The position numbers were made by a program, and so were the translations under genes. The notes under the pieces were generated by a model. The model had not been told where the DNA came from, made no database searches, and was given only the letters and a program-made list of their open reading frames with translations. From Rhodococcus rhodnii (GTDB lineage Bacteria; Actinomycetota; Actinomycetes; Mycobacteriales; Pseudonocardiaceae), in the NCBI GenBank assembly GCA_000720375.1, contig JOAA01000043.1:1-64000 (forward strand): a stretch of 64,000 nucleotides of DNA, written 5' to 3'. Below, piece after piece: positions 46,243 to 55,141 of the stretch. Within the stretch, counting starts at the first letter, position 1. Every line of letters starts with the position of its first letter.

Positions 46243-46710
46243 TTGACGAGAAGCACGCACACAACCTTGGCCGCGTTAGCCGTCGCCGGCATGCTGCTGA
46301 GCGGCGGTCTCTGGATATCGTCAGGCGCGTCGCCGCGGGCGGCAGCGGCACCGCCCGCCGAAAATCTCACCATCCAGCAATGGCTCAGCGGCCGGGAAGC
46401 GCTCCAGATCGAGCTCAACAACACGCTCGTCGAGACACGACAACTGACCGCACCGTCCAGCCAGGCGACGACGATTTGCCAGAAACTGGCCCGCGTGTCC
46501 CAGCAGTTGCTGCACAGCGGGCGTTCACCGCACCCGCATCTCGACACAGCAGCCAACGCCGGCATCACACAGTTCACCAAGGCCGCACAGGCATGCCTGG
46601 CAGGTGACCTCTCGCTGACGAGGCGTCAGATCGACGACGGAACAACGCTTCGCGCCGACGCACAGGACACATTGGATCAGCTCTTGCATGGAGATCACGG
46701 TGGCCACTGA
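46243..46710 (+). CDS. Small exported helical protein
   Basis: A 155-residue protein starting at a TTG with a good GGAGGT site. The signal peptide is HTTLAALAVAGMLLSGGLWI with an ASPRAAAA cleavage region. The mature part is mostly helical with two cysteines (TICQKL, QACLAGD). No family recognised. Its end overlaps the start of the metallophosphatase gene, so they form an operon and may act together outside the cell. Confidence 0.72.
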   Translation: MTRSTHTTLAALAVAGMLLSGGLWISSGASPRAAAAPPAENLTIQQWLSGREALQIELNNTLVETRQLTAPSSQATTICQKLARVSQQLLHSGRSPHPHLDTAANAGITQFTKAAQACLAGDLSLTRRQIDDGTTLRADAQDTLDQLLHGDHGGH

Positions 46711-47668
46711 ATCCCGCATCGCGGCCTTGTCCGGCGTCCTTCTCGTGCTCGGGCTCACGAGCGTCGTTGCCCCACCACACGCTCTAGCGGCTCCCCCTCC
46801 GGCCGACCCAGTGGTCGTCGCGGTGGGCGACATCGCTTGTGCGCCATCCGATCCGGGCTTCAACGGCGGTCTCGGCACACCAGGACGCTGTCGCATGAAG
46901 TCCACATCGGACCTCGCTGTCCGGACCGCCCCGGCATCCGTGTTCATGCTCGGCGACGCCCAGTACAACAGCGGCTCGCTTGCCGACTTCAACGCCAGCT
47001 ACGCCCCGTCGTGGGGCCGGCTGAAGCCGATCACGCGCCCAGCGATCGGCAACCACGAGTACGGCACACGCGGTGGCGGTGGATACTTCACCTACTTCGG
47101 CAACGCCGCGACCCCGCGGCAGCCAGGGTGTCCGAAGGACTGCGAAGGCTGGTACAGCTTCGACGTGGGCCAGTGGCACGTGGTGGTGCTGAACTCGGAG
47201 TGCACGAAGATCAGCAGCGGCACGGGATGCGCCGTCGGGTCACCGCAGCAGCAATGGCTGGCCGCCGACCTCGCGGCGCATCCAGCCAAGTGCACCGTGG
47301 TACTGCAACACCGGCCACGGTGGAGTTCCAACAACTTCGCCAGCGCGGATGTGGCGCCGCTGGTGGACACCATGTACAGGTATGGTGTGGATCTGCTGCT
47401 GGCAGGGCACTCCCATACGTACGAACGATTCGCACCGCAGAACCCGTCCGGAGTACGGGACGATGCTCGCGGCATCCGCGAGATCGTGGTCGGCACGGGT
47501 GGCTCGTTCTACAGTGGATTCGCCACGGTCATGCCGAACAGCGTGGTGCGCAAGGCTCATGTCTTCGGTTTCCTCAAGCTCACCCTGCGTCCGGCGAGCT
47601 ATGAGTGGGCCTTTGTCGCGGACCCCGGCACGCCGTTCACCGACTCTGGAACAGGATACTGCCACTGA
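46700..47668 (+). CDS. Secreted metallophosphoesterase (purple acid phosphatase-like)
   Basis: About 322 residues from a GTG at 46700 that has GGAG 6 bp upstream; the frame also opens at ATG 46688. Signal peptide: SGVLLVLGLTSVVAPPHALA. The metallophosphatase motifs are in order: VGDIAC, MLGDAQY, GNHEYGT, LQHRPRWSS and AGHSHTYERFAP. They would hold a two-metal centre that cleaves phosphoesters outside the cell. Several cysteines (CPKDCEG, ECTKIS, GCAVG) probably form disulphides. Confidence 0.9.
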   Translation: MATESRIAALSGVLLVLGLTSVVAPPHALAAPPPADPVVVAVGDIACAPSDPGFNGGLGTPGRCRMKSTSDLAVRTAPASVFMLGDAQYNSGSLADFNASYAPSWGRLKPITRPAIGNHEYGTRGGGGYFTYFGNAATPRQPGCPKDCEGWYSFDVGQWHVVVLNSECTKISSGTGCAVGSPQQQWLAADLAAHPAKCTVVLQHRPRWSSNNFASADVAPLVDTMYRYGVDLLLAGHSHTYERFAPQNPSGVRDDARGIREIVVGTGGSFYSGFATVMPNSVVRKAHVFGFLKLTLRPASYEWAFVADPGTPFTDSGTGYCH

Positions 47669-47678
47669 CCTAATTGGA

Positions 47679-48554
47679 CTATGGCGCGTCGCTCAACGGA
47701 AGCAGGAGACGAACTTCGGCCCCGCCCTCCGGCCGATTGGCCGCCTCGACCCGTCCGCCGTGCAGGACGAGGACTGACCGCACGAAGGCCAGGCCGATGC
47801 CGTGGCCGCGGGTGTCCCCCCTGGTGAAGCGACGGAAGATGTGCGGCAGCAGATTCGGGTGAAATCCCGGTCCGTCGTCGGTGATCGTGATCACGACCTC
47901 GCCGTCCTTTGTGGTCACGGCAACCCTGACGTGGTCGGCACGATCGACCGCGTTGCGCAACACGTTGTCCATGGCGTGGCGCAGTAACGCGTAGTCCGCG
48001 TCGACCACGGCAGGGGTCGCGGAGAGCAGTTCGGCCTGGGCGCCGCCGGCGACAGCGGAGGCGACGACCTCCTCGGCGAGCAGATCCAACCGCAAAGGAG
48101 CGCGGACCAGCTCGAGTGATCCGGTCTCGATCCGGCTGAAGTCGAGGAGCAACAGGACACCAGTGCTGGCCCGCTCGGCAGCCGCACGGATCTCGGCGAG
48201 CGCCCGCACATAGTCCGCAACATCCTTCGGCCTGGCCAGGGCATGGCTCACCGAGGCCTGAATGACCGCCAAGGGCGTGCGCAGTTCGTGCGCCGCGTCT
48301 GCCAGGAAATCCCGTTGGAATCGCTGGCTGAGCACCACCGGCCGCATCATCCAGCCGATGATCAACCAGACAACCAGCACCAGCACGGCCGTGACACCGA
48401 CGATGACACTGACGACGACCCACCACGGAGGAGTGCTGACCGTCACATCCGTATCGCCGAGATCGACGTAAACTGCCACGCCGCCAAGCACTAGCACGAC
48501 GAGCAATCCTGTGATCAGCGTGAGGCGGGTCCGCAGCCGTCGCAGGTGCACCAT
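47679..48554 (-). CDS. Two-component sensor histidine kinase
   Basis: About 291 residues. The ATG at 48554 overlaps the response-regulator stop (TGATG); the longer frame to 48713 would run into the regulator gene. Two helices (TLITGLLVVLVLGGVAVYVD; VVVSVIVGVTAVLVLVVWLI) flank a very short outside loop, so it has almost no external sensor domain. The phosphorylated His is in DAAHELRTPLAV (H89); N, G1 and G2 boxes are LRHAMDNVLRNAVD, TDDGPGF and GHGIGLAFV. The short loop suggests it senses a membrane event or partner protein. Confidence 0.92.
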   Translation of the reverse strand: MVHLRRLRTRLTLITGLLVVLVLGGVAVYVDLGDTDVTVSTPPWWVVVSVIVGVTAVLVLVVWLIIGWMMRPVVLSQRFQRDFLADAAHELRTPLAVIQASVSHALARPKDVADYVRALAEIRAAAERASTGVLLLLDFSRIETGSLELVRAPLRLDLLAEEVVASAVAGGAQAELLSATPAVVDADYALLRHAMDNVLRNAVDRADHVRVAVTTKDGEVVITITDDGPGFHPNLLPHIFRRFTRGDTRGHGIGLAFVRSVLVLHGGRVEAANRPEGGAEVRLLLPLSDAP

Positions 48555-49243
48555 CAACTCCCGGTGTCGGACGTACAACGGACGTATAAGTGGTAACCCA
48601 CTCGACGCACCGTTTCCAACCGTACGTATGAGGTGGAGAGATCGAGCTTGCGGCGCAAACTCGCCACGTGCACATCCACGACATTGGACAGTCCGTTGTA
48701 GTTCATGTCCCATACCTGTTCGAGCAACTCGGTACGGGTTACTACCTGTCCCATCCGGACCATCAGGTACCGGAGGAGGGTGAACTCCTTAGGGGTCAAC
48801 GGAACGAGGACACCGGAACGCCACACCCGGTGTGCCGCCACGTCCATGCGTATCTCTCCGGCCTCGATGTTGGTGTCGCCCATGGTCACCGGGCGTCGCA
48901 GCAACGCCCGGACCCGCGCCGCGAATTCCGGAAAGTCAAAGGGCTTCGTAAGATAGTCGTCCGCTCCGGCATCCAGCCCTCGCACCTTGTCGGTCAACCC
49001 GGCACGTGCGGTCAGCACGAACACCCGGGTACGGCCCTCAGCCTTGAGCTGCCTGCACAACGTGAGCCCGTCTCCGTCCGGCAGGCCCAAATCCAGTACC
49101 ACAAGCGCGTAGTCCGTGAGGAAGCACGCCTCCTCCGCCGCCGTCAACGTGCTGACGTGGTCGACCGCGTGTTTTTCATCACGAAGTCCCCGAAGCAGAA
49201 CAGCGGCCATCGCCGCGTCGTCTTCGACCACTAACAACCGCAC
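48554..49243 (-). CDS. OmpR/PhoB family response regulator
   Basis: A 229-residue two-domain regulator. The receiver has the acidic pair VVEDDA, the phospho-acceptor D51 in VVLDLGLPDGDG, the conserved Thr in VLTARAG and Lys in LTKPFDFPE. The C-terminal winged helix reads LTPKEFTLLRYLM, SNVVDVHVASLRRKLD, VRRVGYHL. It is co-transcribed and overlapping with its kinase. It is divergent from the secreted TIM-barrel gene at 49377, whose promoter region it may control. Confidence 0.95.
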   Translation of the reverse strand: MRLLVVEDDAAMAAVLLRGLRDEKHAVDHVSTLTAAEEACFLTDYALVVLDLGLPDGDGLTLCRQLKAEGRTRVFVLTARAGLTDKVRGLDAGADDYLTKPFDFPEFAARVRALLRRPVTMGDTNIEAGEIRMDVAAHRVWRSGVLVPLTPKEFTLLRYLMVRMGQVVTRTELLEQVWDMNYNGLSNVVDVHVASLRRKLDLSTSYVRLETVRRVGYHLYVRCTSDTGS

Positions 49244-49376
49244 TCACCCAGTATCACCGCGACTCCGCCATCCTCCGAGTCGCTCGTCACCCCTTCATCA
49301 TCCGTTCATGATCCACATGCGACGTTCCCCTTGTCCCAGGGCAGATCCCCGCGGGACACCGACGGGAACGAAAGGC

Positions 49377-51182
49377 ATGAATCAGATGTCCATAAGACGG
49401 AAACTGATGACCATCCTGACAACGGCGGTGGCCACGGTCGCGCTGACCACAGGAGAAGTCCAGGCAGCCGACAACCAGGTCCTGGTGGATTTCTACACAC
49501 TCGACAAGTCGGGGGCGCCGGTGCGGCTGAGCGTCGGCGACGGCCTCAAGGTGATCCACCACAGCTCGGAAAAGGACCCGAAGGACGTGCGCTCGAGCGA
49601 GGTACTGCTCGACCCGGAGACCCTGGAGGCGATTCCCGGCAAGGCCGGCGAGGTGCGGGTGACCGATGACGGCGCCGGTCACCTGCGGCTGGCGTTCACC
49701 GCGCGGAAGCTGCGGTCGGGCAAGGGGCCGGCGCTGGCGCTGGCCTGGCCGACCGGCAAGGGCTATTCCTACGTGGTGATGGACAACGGCGGTCAGGGAT
49801 ACGCCAAGGCGCCGGACAAGCCGGTGGTGTTCAACTACCAGGCGGCCAAGGATGTCGAGGTCCACCTTCGGGCACGGGTGGCCGCGGTCCCCAGCTACCA
49901 GCCGCCGGCGGCATACACCAACGCGTTGGCACAGGCCACGAGCGAGCTTGGCAAGGTGGGAAATGCCCCGTCTCCGCCCACTCAAGGACGGCACGGCGAA
50001 CGCGCGCTCAGTGCCCTGCACACCGCATATGACGCCTTCATAGCCGACTACGGGCCACGCGTCGCCCAGCAGCGGATGGCTTCGGCGCCACCCAAGCAGG
50101 ACGCGCGACCGTGGCTGGGCGCCACCATCGTCGAATCAAGCTCGGCGTCGTTCTACGACAACGTCTGGCGCCGCATGGTCGCGGCTACAACCCCGCTGGG
50201 CAAGCAGGCAGGCTACGGCTGGGTGCGGATCGTGTTCGAGCTCGAAAACGGGTCGACCGTCGACTTCAGCAACTACGACACGGCCATCAGGAACGCCCAC
50301 AAGGCGGGCCTACGGGTGATGGGCGAGATTGCCGACTCGTCCGCCGCGGCCGAGCTGACCACGCCGCAGTACGTGACGCGGACACGAAACCTGCTCAAGC
50401 ACTACGGGCGTTCAGCCGACCCTGAGCTGCGGATCGATGCGTGGGAGGTCGGCAACGAGGTCAACGGCTGCTGGGTCGACAACAAGAACTGTGGTGAGCC
50501 GGTGCGCCCGCGTGACCGCATTCACGTCAAGGCCGGTGCGGCCGCGCGGGCGGTCAAGCAGGACAGCCCGACGACGCCCGTCGTCCTGACGCTCTTCTGG
50601 GAGTTCGGTGCCGAGGGACCGGCGTACTCGCCGTTCAACTGGATCGCACCTGGCTCCGGCAATCTCCAGTGGACAGACCGCGACGGTGTCAAACGCGACC
50701 TGATGGCCGATGTCGACGTCGTGCTGCTGTCGGTCTTCACCGACAACGCCCCGCTGGGCATCTCCATCGATCGGGTAATGTCCACTCTGGACCGGCGGGT
50801 GTCCGAACTGTCCACAAAGCTCAAGAAGCAAGTGCGGGTGGGCATCGGCGAACTGGGCTACTGGTGCGGACGCGACGGGCGCCGGAAAGCGTCGGTGTAC
50901 GAGTGGTGTGAGGACATGAACCGCGTGTGGCCGCTCGGCAGCACCCGTATGGACAACGCCAGCCTCGAGGCGGATCGCTCGTACATGGTCGACCAGTACA
51001 CCCGTGCGGCGCTGGCCACCGACCACGGTATCGGTGGCGGCTTCTACTGGTACGCGCTGCAAGAGATGTTCCCGCGGGAAACCAAAACCAGCCTGTGCGC
51101 AGCGCTCAAGGCGGTCACCGACGCCGTCGGCCCCAAGCCGGTCGACCAGTCCGACACAGCGGTGCCCGGGAAGCCATGCTGA
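49377..51182 (+). CDS. Secreted TIM-barrel glycoside hydrolase-like protein
   Basis: About 601 residues. The longer frame from 49116 is antisense to the regulator and is rejected; ATG 49377 or 49386 precedes a clear signal peptide (LMTILTTAVATVALTTGEVQ). An N-terminal beta domain (residues 30-170) and a helical linker lead into a clan-A-like barrel. The barrel shows IDAWEVGNEVNG, where the Glu after Asn is the usual acid/base residue, and late-barrel VRVGIGELGYW, a candidate nucleophile Glu. Polysaccharide substrate unknown; the family is not one I can name with certainty. Confidence 0.72.
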   Translation: MNQMSIRRKLMTILTTAVATVALTTGEVQAADNQVLVDFYTLDKSGAPVRLSVGDGLKVIHHSSEKDPKDVRSSEVLLDPETLEAIPGKAGEVRVTDDGAGHLRLAFTARKLRSGKGPALALAWPTGKGYSYVVMDNGGQGYAKAPDKPVVFNYQAAKDVEVHLRARVAAVPSYQPPAAYTNALAQATSELGKVGNAPSPPTQGRHGERALSALHTAYDAFIADYGPRVAQQRMASAPPKQDARPWLGATIVESSSASFYDNVWRRMVAATTPLGKQAGYGWVRIVFELENGSTVDFSNYDTAIRNAHKAGLRVMGEIADSSAAAELTTPQYVTRTRNLLKHYGRSADPELRIDAWEVGNEVNGCWVDNKNCGEPVRPRDRIHVKAGAAARAVKQDSPTTPVVLTLFWEFGAEGPAYSPFNWIAPGSGNLQWTDRDGVKRDLMADVDVVLLSVFTDNAPLGISIDRVMSTLDRRVSELSTKLKKQVRVGIGELGYWCGRDGRRKASVYEWCEDMNRVWPLGSTRMDNASLEADRSYMVDQYTRAALATDHGIGGGFYWYALQEMFPRETKTSLCAALKAVTDAVGPKPVDQSDTAVPGKPC

Positions 51183-51230
51183 CCTTCAGCGGCATCAACC
51201 AGTGATCCGTTCCGAGATCGATCTCGGCGA

Positions 51231-51275
51231 GGGCGGAGAAACCACGCGCAAAAGCACGCGTGTGGCGCTCCGCCC
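51231..51275. terminator. Strong hairpin between convergent genes, with palindrome upstream
   Basis: GGGCGGAG and CTCCGCCC enclose a second stem (CCACGCG with CGCGTGTGG), a good bidirectional terminator between the genes ending at 51182 (+) and 51396 (-). No U-run follows, as is common in actinomycetes. Just before it, 51212-51227 is a perfect 16-bp palindrome (CCGAGATCGATCTCGG). Confidence 0.65.
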
Positions 51276-51395
51276 CCGCTGAGGGCTCGGTTCTCCTCCG
51301 CCACACCGAAATCGTCGATTAGTTCTCAAGTTTGAGGCGCGATGAAGACGATCTCCGGAAGAATCACTCCCTGACCAGGATGCCCGGCGACCACA

Positions 51396-52391
51396 TCAGC
51401 CTGTTTCACCCAGCACAGCTGGAGATTCGCCATCGGGGATGAGCAGGCGTGGCGTTCCGGAGCCGTCAGCGGGCACCGACCAGACGTCGGAATGGCCGAT
51501 ACCGCGGGGAATCGCGTAGGCGACGGTGCGATCGTCGATCCACACGGCCTGGTCGTCGACGTTGCGTGTTTCCGCGAGTGGTGTCACGGCGGCGGTGGAG
51601 AGGTCGAGCACTGACAGCCGCCATCCCCTCACCGGGTCACCGTCCACTGAGGACTTGAATGCCAGGCGCGTACCGTCCGGGGAGAGCGACGGGCACTCGA
51701 CGTTCTCCCGCACCGTCCGGACGGTGCGCGAGGCGAAATCACCATCGACGAGATAGCGACGGCCGCCGGTCGACATGGTCGCGAAGAAGCGGTTGTCGTC
51801 CTTGGCGAAGGTGACACCCCAGAAGTTCACGTCGGCCGCCGAGTAAGGCTCGCCGTTCACAGTCACCGCGTAGTCCTCCAACGTGCGTGTGCCCTCGCCG
51901 GTCACCGTATCCAGAATGCCGGTGCGGGTAGAGAAGAACGTCCCTCCGCTGTAGGAGTCTCCGGTGACGAACACGGTCCATGTGACCATCCGGCCACTTG
52001 GTGAAACCCTGGCCCGGCTGGGCAACCCGAACAACGGGACTTCCCGCTTCTTCTCGAGTTGTTCGTCGAGGACGACAACCTCTGTCGTGAGGTCGCTGTC
52101 CTGGCGCAGACAGATCCCGGTGCCGCCGGCAGCGTGAACACGGGTGCAGGACACCGGCGACACCGCGCGTGGACCGCCGGGGTCGGTCGCGGAAACGGTG
52201 ACCAGGTGTCCACGGTCCGCGTCCGCGGTGCTCCGGGCGAGCAGCTCCGGGCCGGGGGTGAGGGTCACCGCGCCGGCAGTGCCGACGGCGGCCACGTCCC
52301 GGTTTCGCACAGCAGAAAGTCCTATGTAGACGACAGCGGCGGTGGCGAGCACCACGACGCCGGCGATCGCGATCAGTGTTCGGGTGTGCAC
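51396..52391 (-). CDS. Membrane-anchored TolB-like beta-propeller protein
   Basis: About 331 residues from a GTG at 52391 with AAGGAGG 6 bp upstream; the frame to 52511 overlaps the MFS gene and is rejected. An N-terminal helix (TLIAIAGVVVLATAAVVYIG) anchors it. The rest shows repeated propeller strands of the TolB type (VSPSGRMVTWTVF, LSPDGTRLAFKSS, SDVWSVPADGSGTPRLLIPD). No catalytic motif. It follows the MFS gene by 13 bp and is probably a surface partner of that transporter. Confidence 0.8.
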   Translation of the reverse strand: MHTRTLIAIAGVVVLATAAVVYIGLSAVRNRDVAAVGTAGAVTLTPGPELLARSTADADRGHLVTVSATDPGGPRAVSPVSCTRVHAAGGTGICLRQDSDLTTEVVVLDEQLEKKREVPLFGLPSRARVSPSGRMVTWTVFVTGDSYSGGTFFSTRTGILDTVTGEGTRTLEDYAVTVNGEPYSAADVNFWGVTFAKDDNRFFATMSTGGRRYLVDGDFASRTVRTVRENVECPSLSPDGTRLAFKSSVDGDPVRGWRLSVLDLSTAAVTPLAETRNVDDQAVWIDDRTVAYAIPRGIGHSDVWSVPADGSGTPRLLIPDGESPAVLGETG

Positions 52392-52404
52392 AGCTTGGCC
52401 TCCT

Positions 52405-53655
52405 TCATTGCCGGCGCGGGACCAGCAGCACCAGGGTGATGACGATCGCGAACACCACAGCGCACACAGCTGATCCGATCGCCATGCCCGCGCCCCAGAC
52501 CTGCCAGGCAAGTCCGAAGAGGACGGACGAGACGAAGTAAGCGAATGCCTGCCCGGTTTGGATGAGCGCGATCCCGGTGGTGCGCAATGCCTCCGGCAGG
52601 ATCGGGCCGGCGAGCGCCATCAGCACTCCGTCGGTGGCGGCGTAGAAGGCGCCGTACAACCCGAGCGTGATCACGAGCACCGGCCAGCCCGAAACCGGGC
52701 CCGCGAGCAGCAGATAGACCATGGCCAAGGCGCCATAGCCGCAGAGCACCACCGGGAGTCGGCCGAACCGGTCAGCCAACGCGCCGAGCGGCGCGGCCAG
52801 CACCAGGTAGGCAAGGTTGGTGCCGACGGCGAACAGCGGAAACCACACGGTGGCGATTTCTTCCTTGCGCTGCAACAACAAGTACACGAATCCATCGCCG
52901 ATGGCCGCTATCCCGAGCACGCAGGCGGCTATGAACAGCCGGCGCACCCCGGCGGCGCGCAGGAGGGTGAGAGCAGCGCGCGGTGACACGCTTCCGACGG
53001 ACGGGCGTGGAGCCTGATCGTCACGGACGAACAGCACGAGCAGCAGCACACCGATCGCGGCGACGCAGAAGCTGCTGACGAACACGGCGTTGAACGCGTC
53101 GACGCTCACGGACGAGCCGACCACGGCGAGCACCCCGAGCGCGACCAGCGGACCAGCGAACGCGCCCGCGCTGTCCATCGCGCGGTGCACCCCGAAGGCC
53201 CGGCCGAGCATGGATTCCGGTACGGACAACGTGATCAGCGCGTCGCGCGGTGCCGTCCGCAGCCCTTTACCGACCCGGTCGACAGCGATCATGGCGCCGA
53301 TCGCGGCCACTGACCCGCTGGCCGCCATCATGCCCAGCTTCGTGGCCGCAGAGAGCGCATAGCCGATGCCCGCGACAGTCTTGCGCTTGCGCGTCCGGTC
53401 GGCGAGATAACCGCCGACCAGCCGGAGCAGCGCGGTCGCTCCGGTGTAGAGGCCGTCGACCAGCCCGTAAACCACAGGACTCAGATGCAAGCCGAGCACC
53501 AGGTAGATCGGCAGGATCGCGCTGACCATCTCGGCGGAGATGTCGGTGACCAGACTGACGGCCCCTAGCGCGACGACGTTCGAGCCGATCGCGCCAAGCT
53601 TGCACCGGGACACCGTGCCGCGGTTCTCCCGGCGACCGATGGTGGACAGGTACAC
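52405..53655 (-). CDS. MFS transporter, 12 helices
   Basis: A 416-residue membrane protein starting at a GTG behind GAAGGG. The loop 2-3 motif is GGYLADRTRKRKTV, and its duplicate in the second half is GALADRFGRLPVV. The N-terminal half includes AVDRVGKGLRTAPRDALI, a stretch typical of one group of actinobacterial multidrug-type MFS proteins. Substrate unknown. It is transcribed with the propeller protein downstream and is divergent from the His-rich protein gene across 378 bp with no convincing gene. Confidence 0.9.
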   Translation of the reverse strand: MYLSTIGRRENRGTVSRCKLGAIGSNVVALGAVSLVTDISAEMVSAILPIYLVLGLHLSPVVYGLVDGLYTGATALLRLVGGYLADRTRKRKTVAGIGYALSAATKLGMMAASGSVAAIGAMIAVDRVGKGLRTAPRDALITLSVPESMLGRAFGVHRAMDSAGAFAGPLVALGVLAVVGSSVSVDAFNAVFVSSFCVAAIGVLLLVLFVRDDQAPRPSVGSVSPRAALTLLRAAGVRRLFIAACVLGIAAIGDGFVYLLLQRKEEIATVWFPLFAVGTNLAYLVLAAPLGALADRFGRLPVVLCGYGALAMVYLLLAGPVSGWPVLVITLGLYGAFYAATDGVLMALAGPILPEALRTTGIALIQTGQAFAYFVSSVLFGLAWQVWGAGMAIGSAVCAVVFAIVITLVLLVPRRQ

Positions 53656-54033
53656 GTGTTCGCCCTTCTACGGCCCGCGTGGGCGCCCACGCCAGACGCC
53701 AGGGCAAAAAGGATGAACCACGAAAGGGGAACACTTTTATGCGTAATTCCCGTCCACTCCGCGACCAGCACGTAAACAAAAGGAAACATCCGGCCGCCGT
53801 TGGCGATTTTTCACCGTTGGCCATCATTGGCCATGATCAGCACGGCGGCCAGGGCACGGCGGAGGTGCGAGGCGAGAATACGACATCGGCGACAACTCGC
53901 CAAACAGTCCGCCGAAAATACTCTTGCAAGATGTTCGATATAGCGAAAAGGTGGCAAGGCACAGCCGAACATCCCATCGTCGGATAGGACGTTTCAGACA
54001 GATACAACATACAACCGCGGGAAGGGGCGAATC

Positions 54034-54360
54034 GTGACAAGCGAGCGGGGTATATGGGCGTCTCTGACGATCGCTCACATCGAGCATGTCGGCCACCACC
54101 ACGCGCATGGTGAAGGGTGCGGCCACGTCGCCATCCCGCACGATGATCACGTTGACTACGTGCATGACGGTCACTTGCACCGAGGCCACGCGGGTCACTA
54201 CGACGAGTGTGAGGCGACCGAATACGCCTCGCATCCCGTGCATGACCACAAGCACGGCGAGAATTGCGGCCACGTCGCGGTGCCGCACGGTGATCACATC
54301 GACTATGTGCACGACGGCCACCGCCACGCCGCTCACGGAAACCACTACGACGAGCACTGA
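54034..54360 (+). CDS. Histidine-rich metal-binding protein with internal repeat
   Basis: A 108-residue soluble protein starting at a GTG behind GAAGGGG. About a quarter of its residues are His. It contains two ~37-residue repeats: HAHGEGCGHVAIPHDDHVDY... and HKHGENCGHVAVPHGDHIDY..., each followed by VHDGH and ending in HYDE. The pattern of His, Cys and Asp suits binding of several Zn or Ni ions. Function inferred as metal storage, sensing or delivery. Its 3' flank abuts the duplicated locus, including a remnant start of a glycosyltransferase gene on the other strand. Confidence 0.82.
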   Translation: MTSERGIWASLTIAHIEHVGHHHAHGEGCGHVAIPHDDHVDYVHDGHLHRGHAGHYDECEATEYASHPVHDHKHGENCGHVAVPHGDHIDYVHDGHRHAAHGNHYDEH

Positions 54361-54393
54361 AGGCCCCCGGCCGAGACCGAGGTCCACGGCGGC

Positions 54394-54447
54394 ATCGAAT
54401 GGTGTAACGTCCGGTTCGGCCTCGCTTTCTTTTGTGTTCTCTTGCAC
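54394..54447 (-). pseudogene. 5' remnant of a second GT2-fusion gene
   Basis: A GTG at 54447 preceded by GGGAAGCC opens VQENTKESEAEPDVTPFD, which parallels the first 18 residues of the intact fusion at 30898 (VQNNTKNISKVDPGIKPLD). After that the frame runs into the antisense of the His-rich gene. It is the stump of a duplicated divergent gene. Confidence 0.65.
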
Positions 54448-54718
54448 GGCTTCCCTTCCTGCACCTCGCGCGGACCGGCGACCAGCTCGACGAGGGACAG
54501 GCGAAGCGCGACAGAACTCGCCTTGGTTTCCCAGTGATTGACTGGGAAAGCAGTCTGTTATCGAGGGCTGAAAAGAATAGGCGGCCATTCGTCTGGCCCC
54601 GTCTTACTGTCAGTTCCGGGGCCGGGAGGGGGGCTACTTGCCCCCGCCTATATCCCGATCTGACAATGGGCGCCACCCATTTGATCAGTTATTTCTTGAT
54701 AACTGAGGAGAAACCGTC
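54448..54718. repeat. Inverted copy of the 30556-30897 divergent region
   Basis: The whole spacer resembles 30556-30897 in reverse orientation, from the fusion-gene ribosome site at its left end to the secreted-gene promoter at its right end. Both copies have a GGCC-8 bp-GGCC motif after GTGGCCATT/GCGGCCATT. The locus copy is 70 bp shorter here. Confidence 0.72.
54638..54667 (+). promoter_or_regulatory. Conserved promoter of the secreted family, copy 3
   Basis: TTGCCC, an 18-bp spacer and GACAAT, 51 bp before the ATG. Upstream GGGGGC-TACTT-GCCCCC forms a hairpin over the first hexamer. The downstream hexamer is within an imperfect palindrome (GATC...AATGGG, CCCATT..GATC) matching the perfect one at 30592-30617. 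Confidence 0.5.
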
Positions 54719-55141
54719 ATGACGAATTCAATTGTTCGGCGCTCGCTGGCCGTGACAGGCGTGGCGATCTTCATGTCCGGGCTCCTGCCCGGGGCTGCTT
54801 CCGCCGCGGAGGCGCTACCGCAATTGCAGTGCGAGGGCCTGGTGGATCCCCCGGAGCTAGAGGACGACGGAGCTGTGCACGCGGAGGCCAACGCCAACTG
54901 CTCCCGCCGGGTGGACGTGGTCGGGGTACGAGTGTGGCTGCAGAAATACGACGACGAGGAATGGAAGGAAGTCGCGAAGGGTTCCGGCAGGAAGGAGAAC
55001 GTTGACGGCGGGGAGGCCCACACCAAAGTTCGGTGCAAGTCAGGCGAGTACCGGACAGTAGCCACGTTCTACGCGCGCCACGCCAAGTATACCTACCAGA
55101 ATCGTGGAGTGAGCTGGCCAGTCCGTATCCACTGCCGCTGA
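54719..55141 (+). CDS. Secreted protein, paralogue 3 of a three-member family
   Basis: A 140-residue protein with the family signal peptide (MTNSIVRRSLAVTGVAIFMS, cleavage after ASAA). The mature chain shows LQCEGLVDPPELEDDGA, NANCSRRVDVVGVRVWLQKY, VRCKSGEYRTVATFYARH and a terminal IHCR. It is closest to paralogue 1, sharing DPPELE and WPV-I-CR. GAGGAG lies 8 bp before the ATG. Four cysteines are conserved across the family. Function unknown. Confidence 0.85.
   Translation: MTNSIVRRSLAVTGVAIFMSGLLPGAASAAEALPQLQCEGLVDPPELEDDGAVHAEANANCSRRVDVVGVRVWLQKYDDEEWKEVAKGSGRKENVDGGEAHTKVRCKSGEYRTVATFYARHAKYTYQNRGVSWPVRIHCR

Noticed and set aside
45959..46351. 130-residue minus-strand frame containing MDVEVYGNLLIDFLRG
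   Set aside because: A short protein-like patch, but it overlaps the signal-peptide gene at 46243 and has no good start; perhaps a scrap.
53837..54676. 279-residue minus-strand frame
   Set aside because: Antisense to the His-rich gene; its His/Arg richness mirrors the complementary codons.
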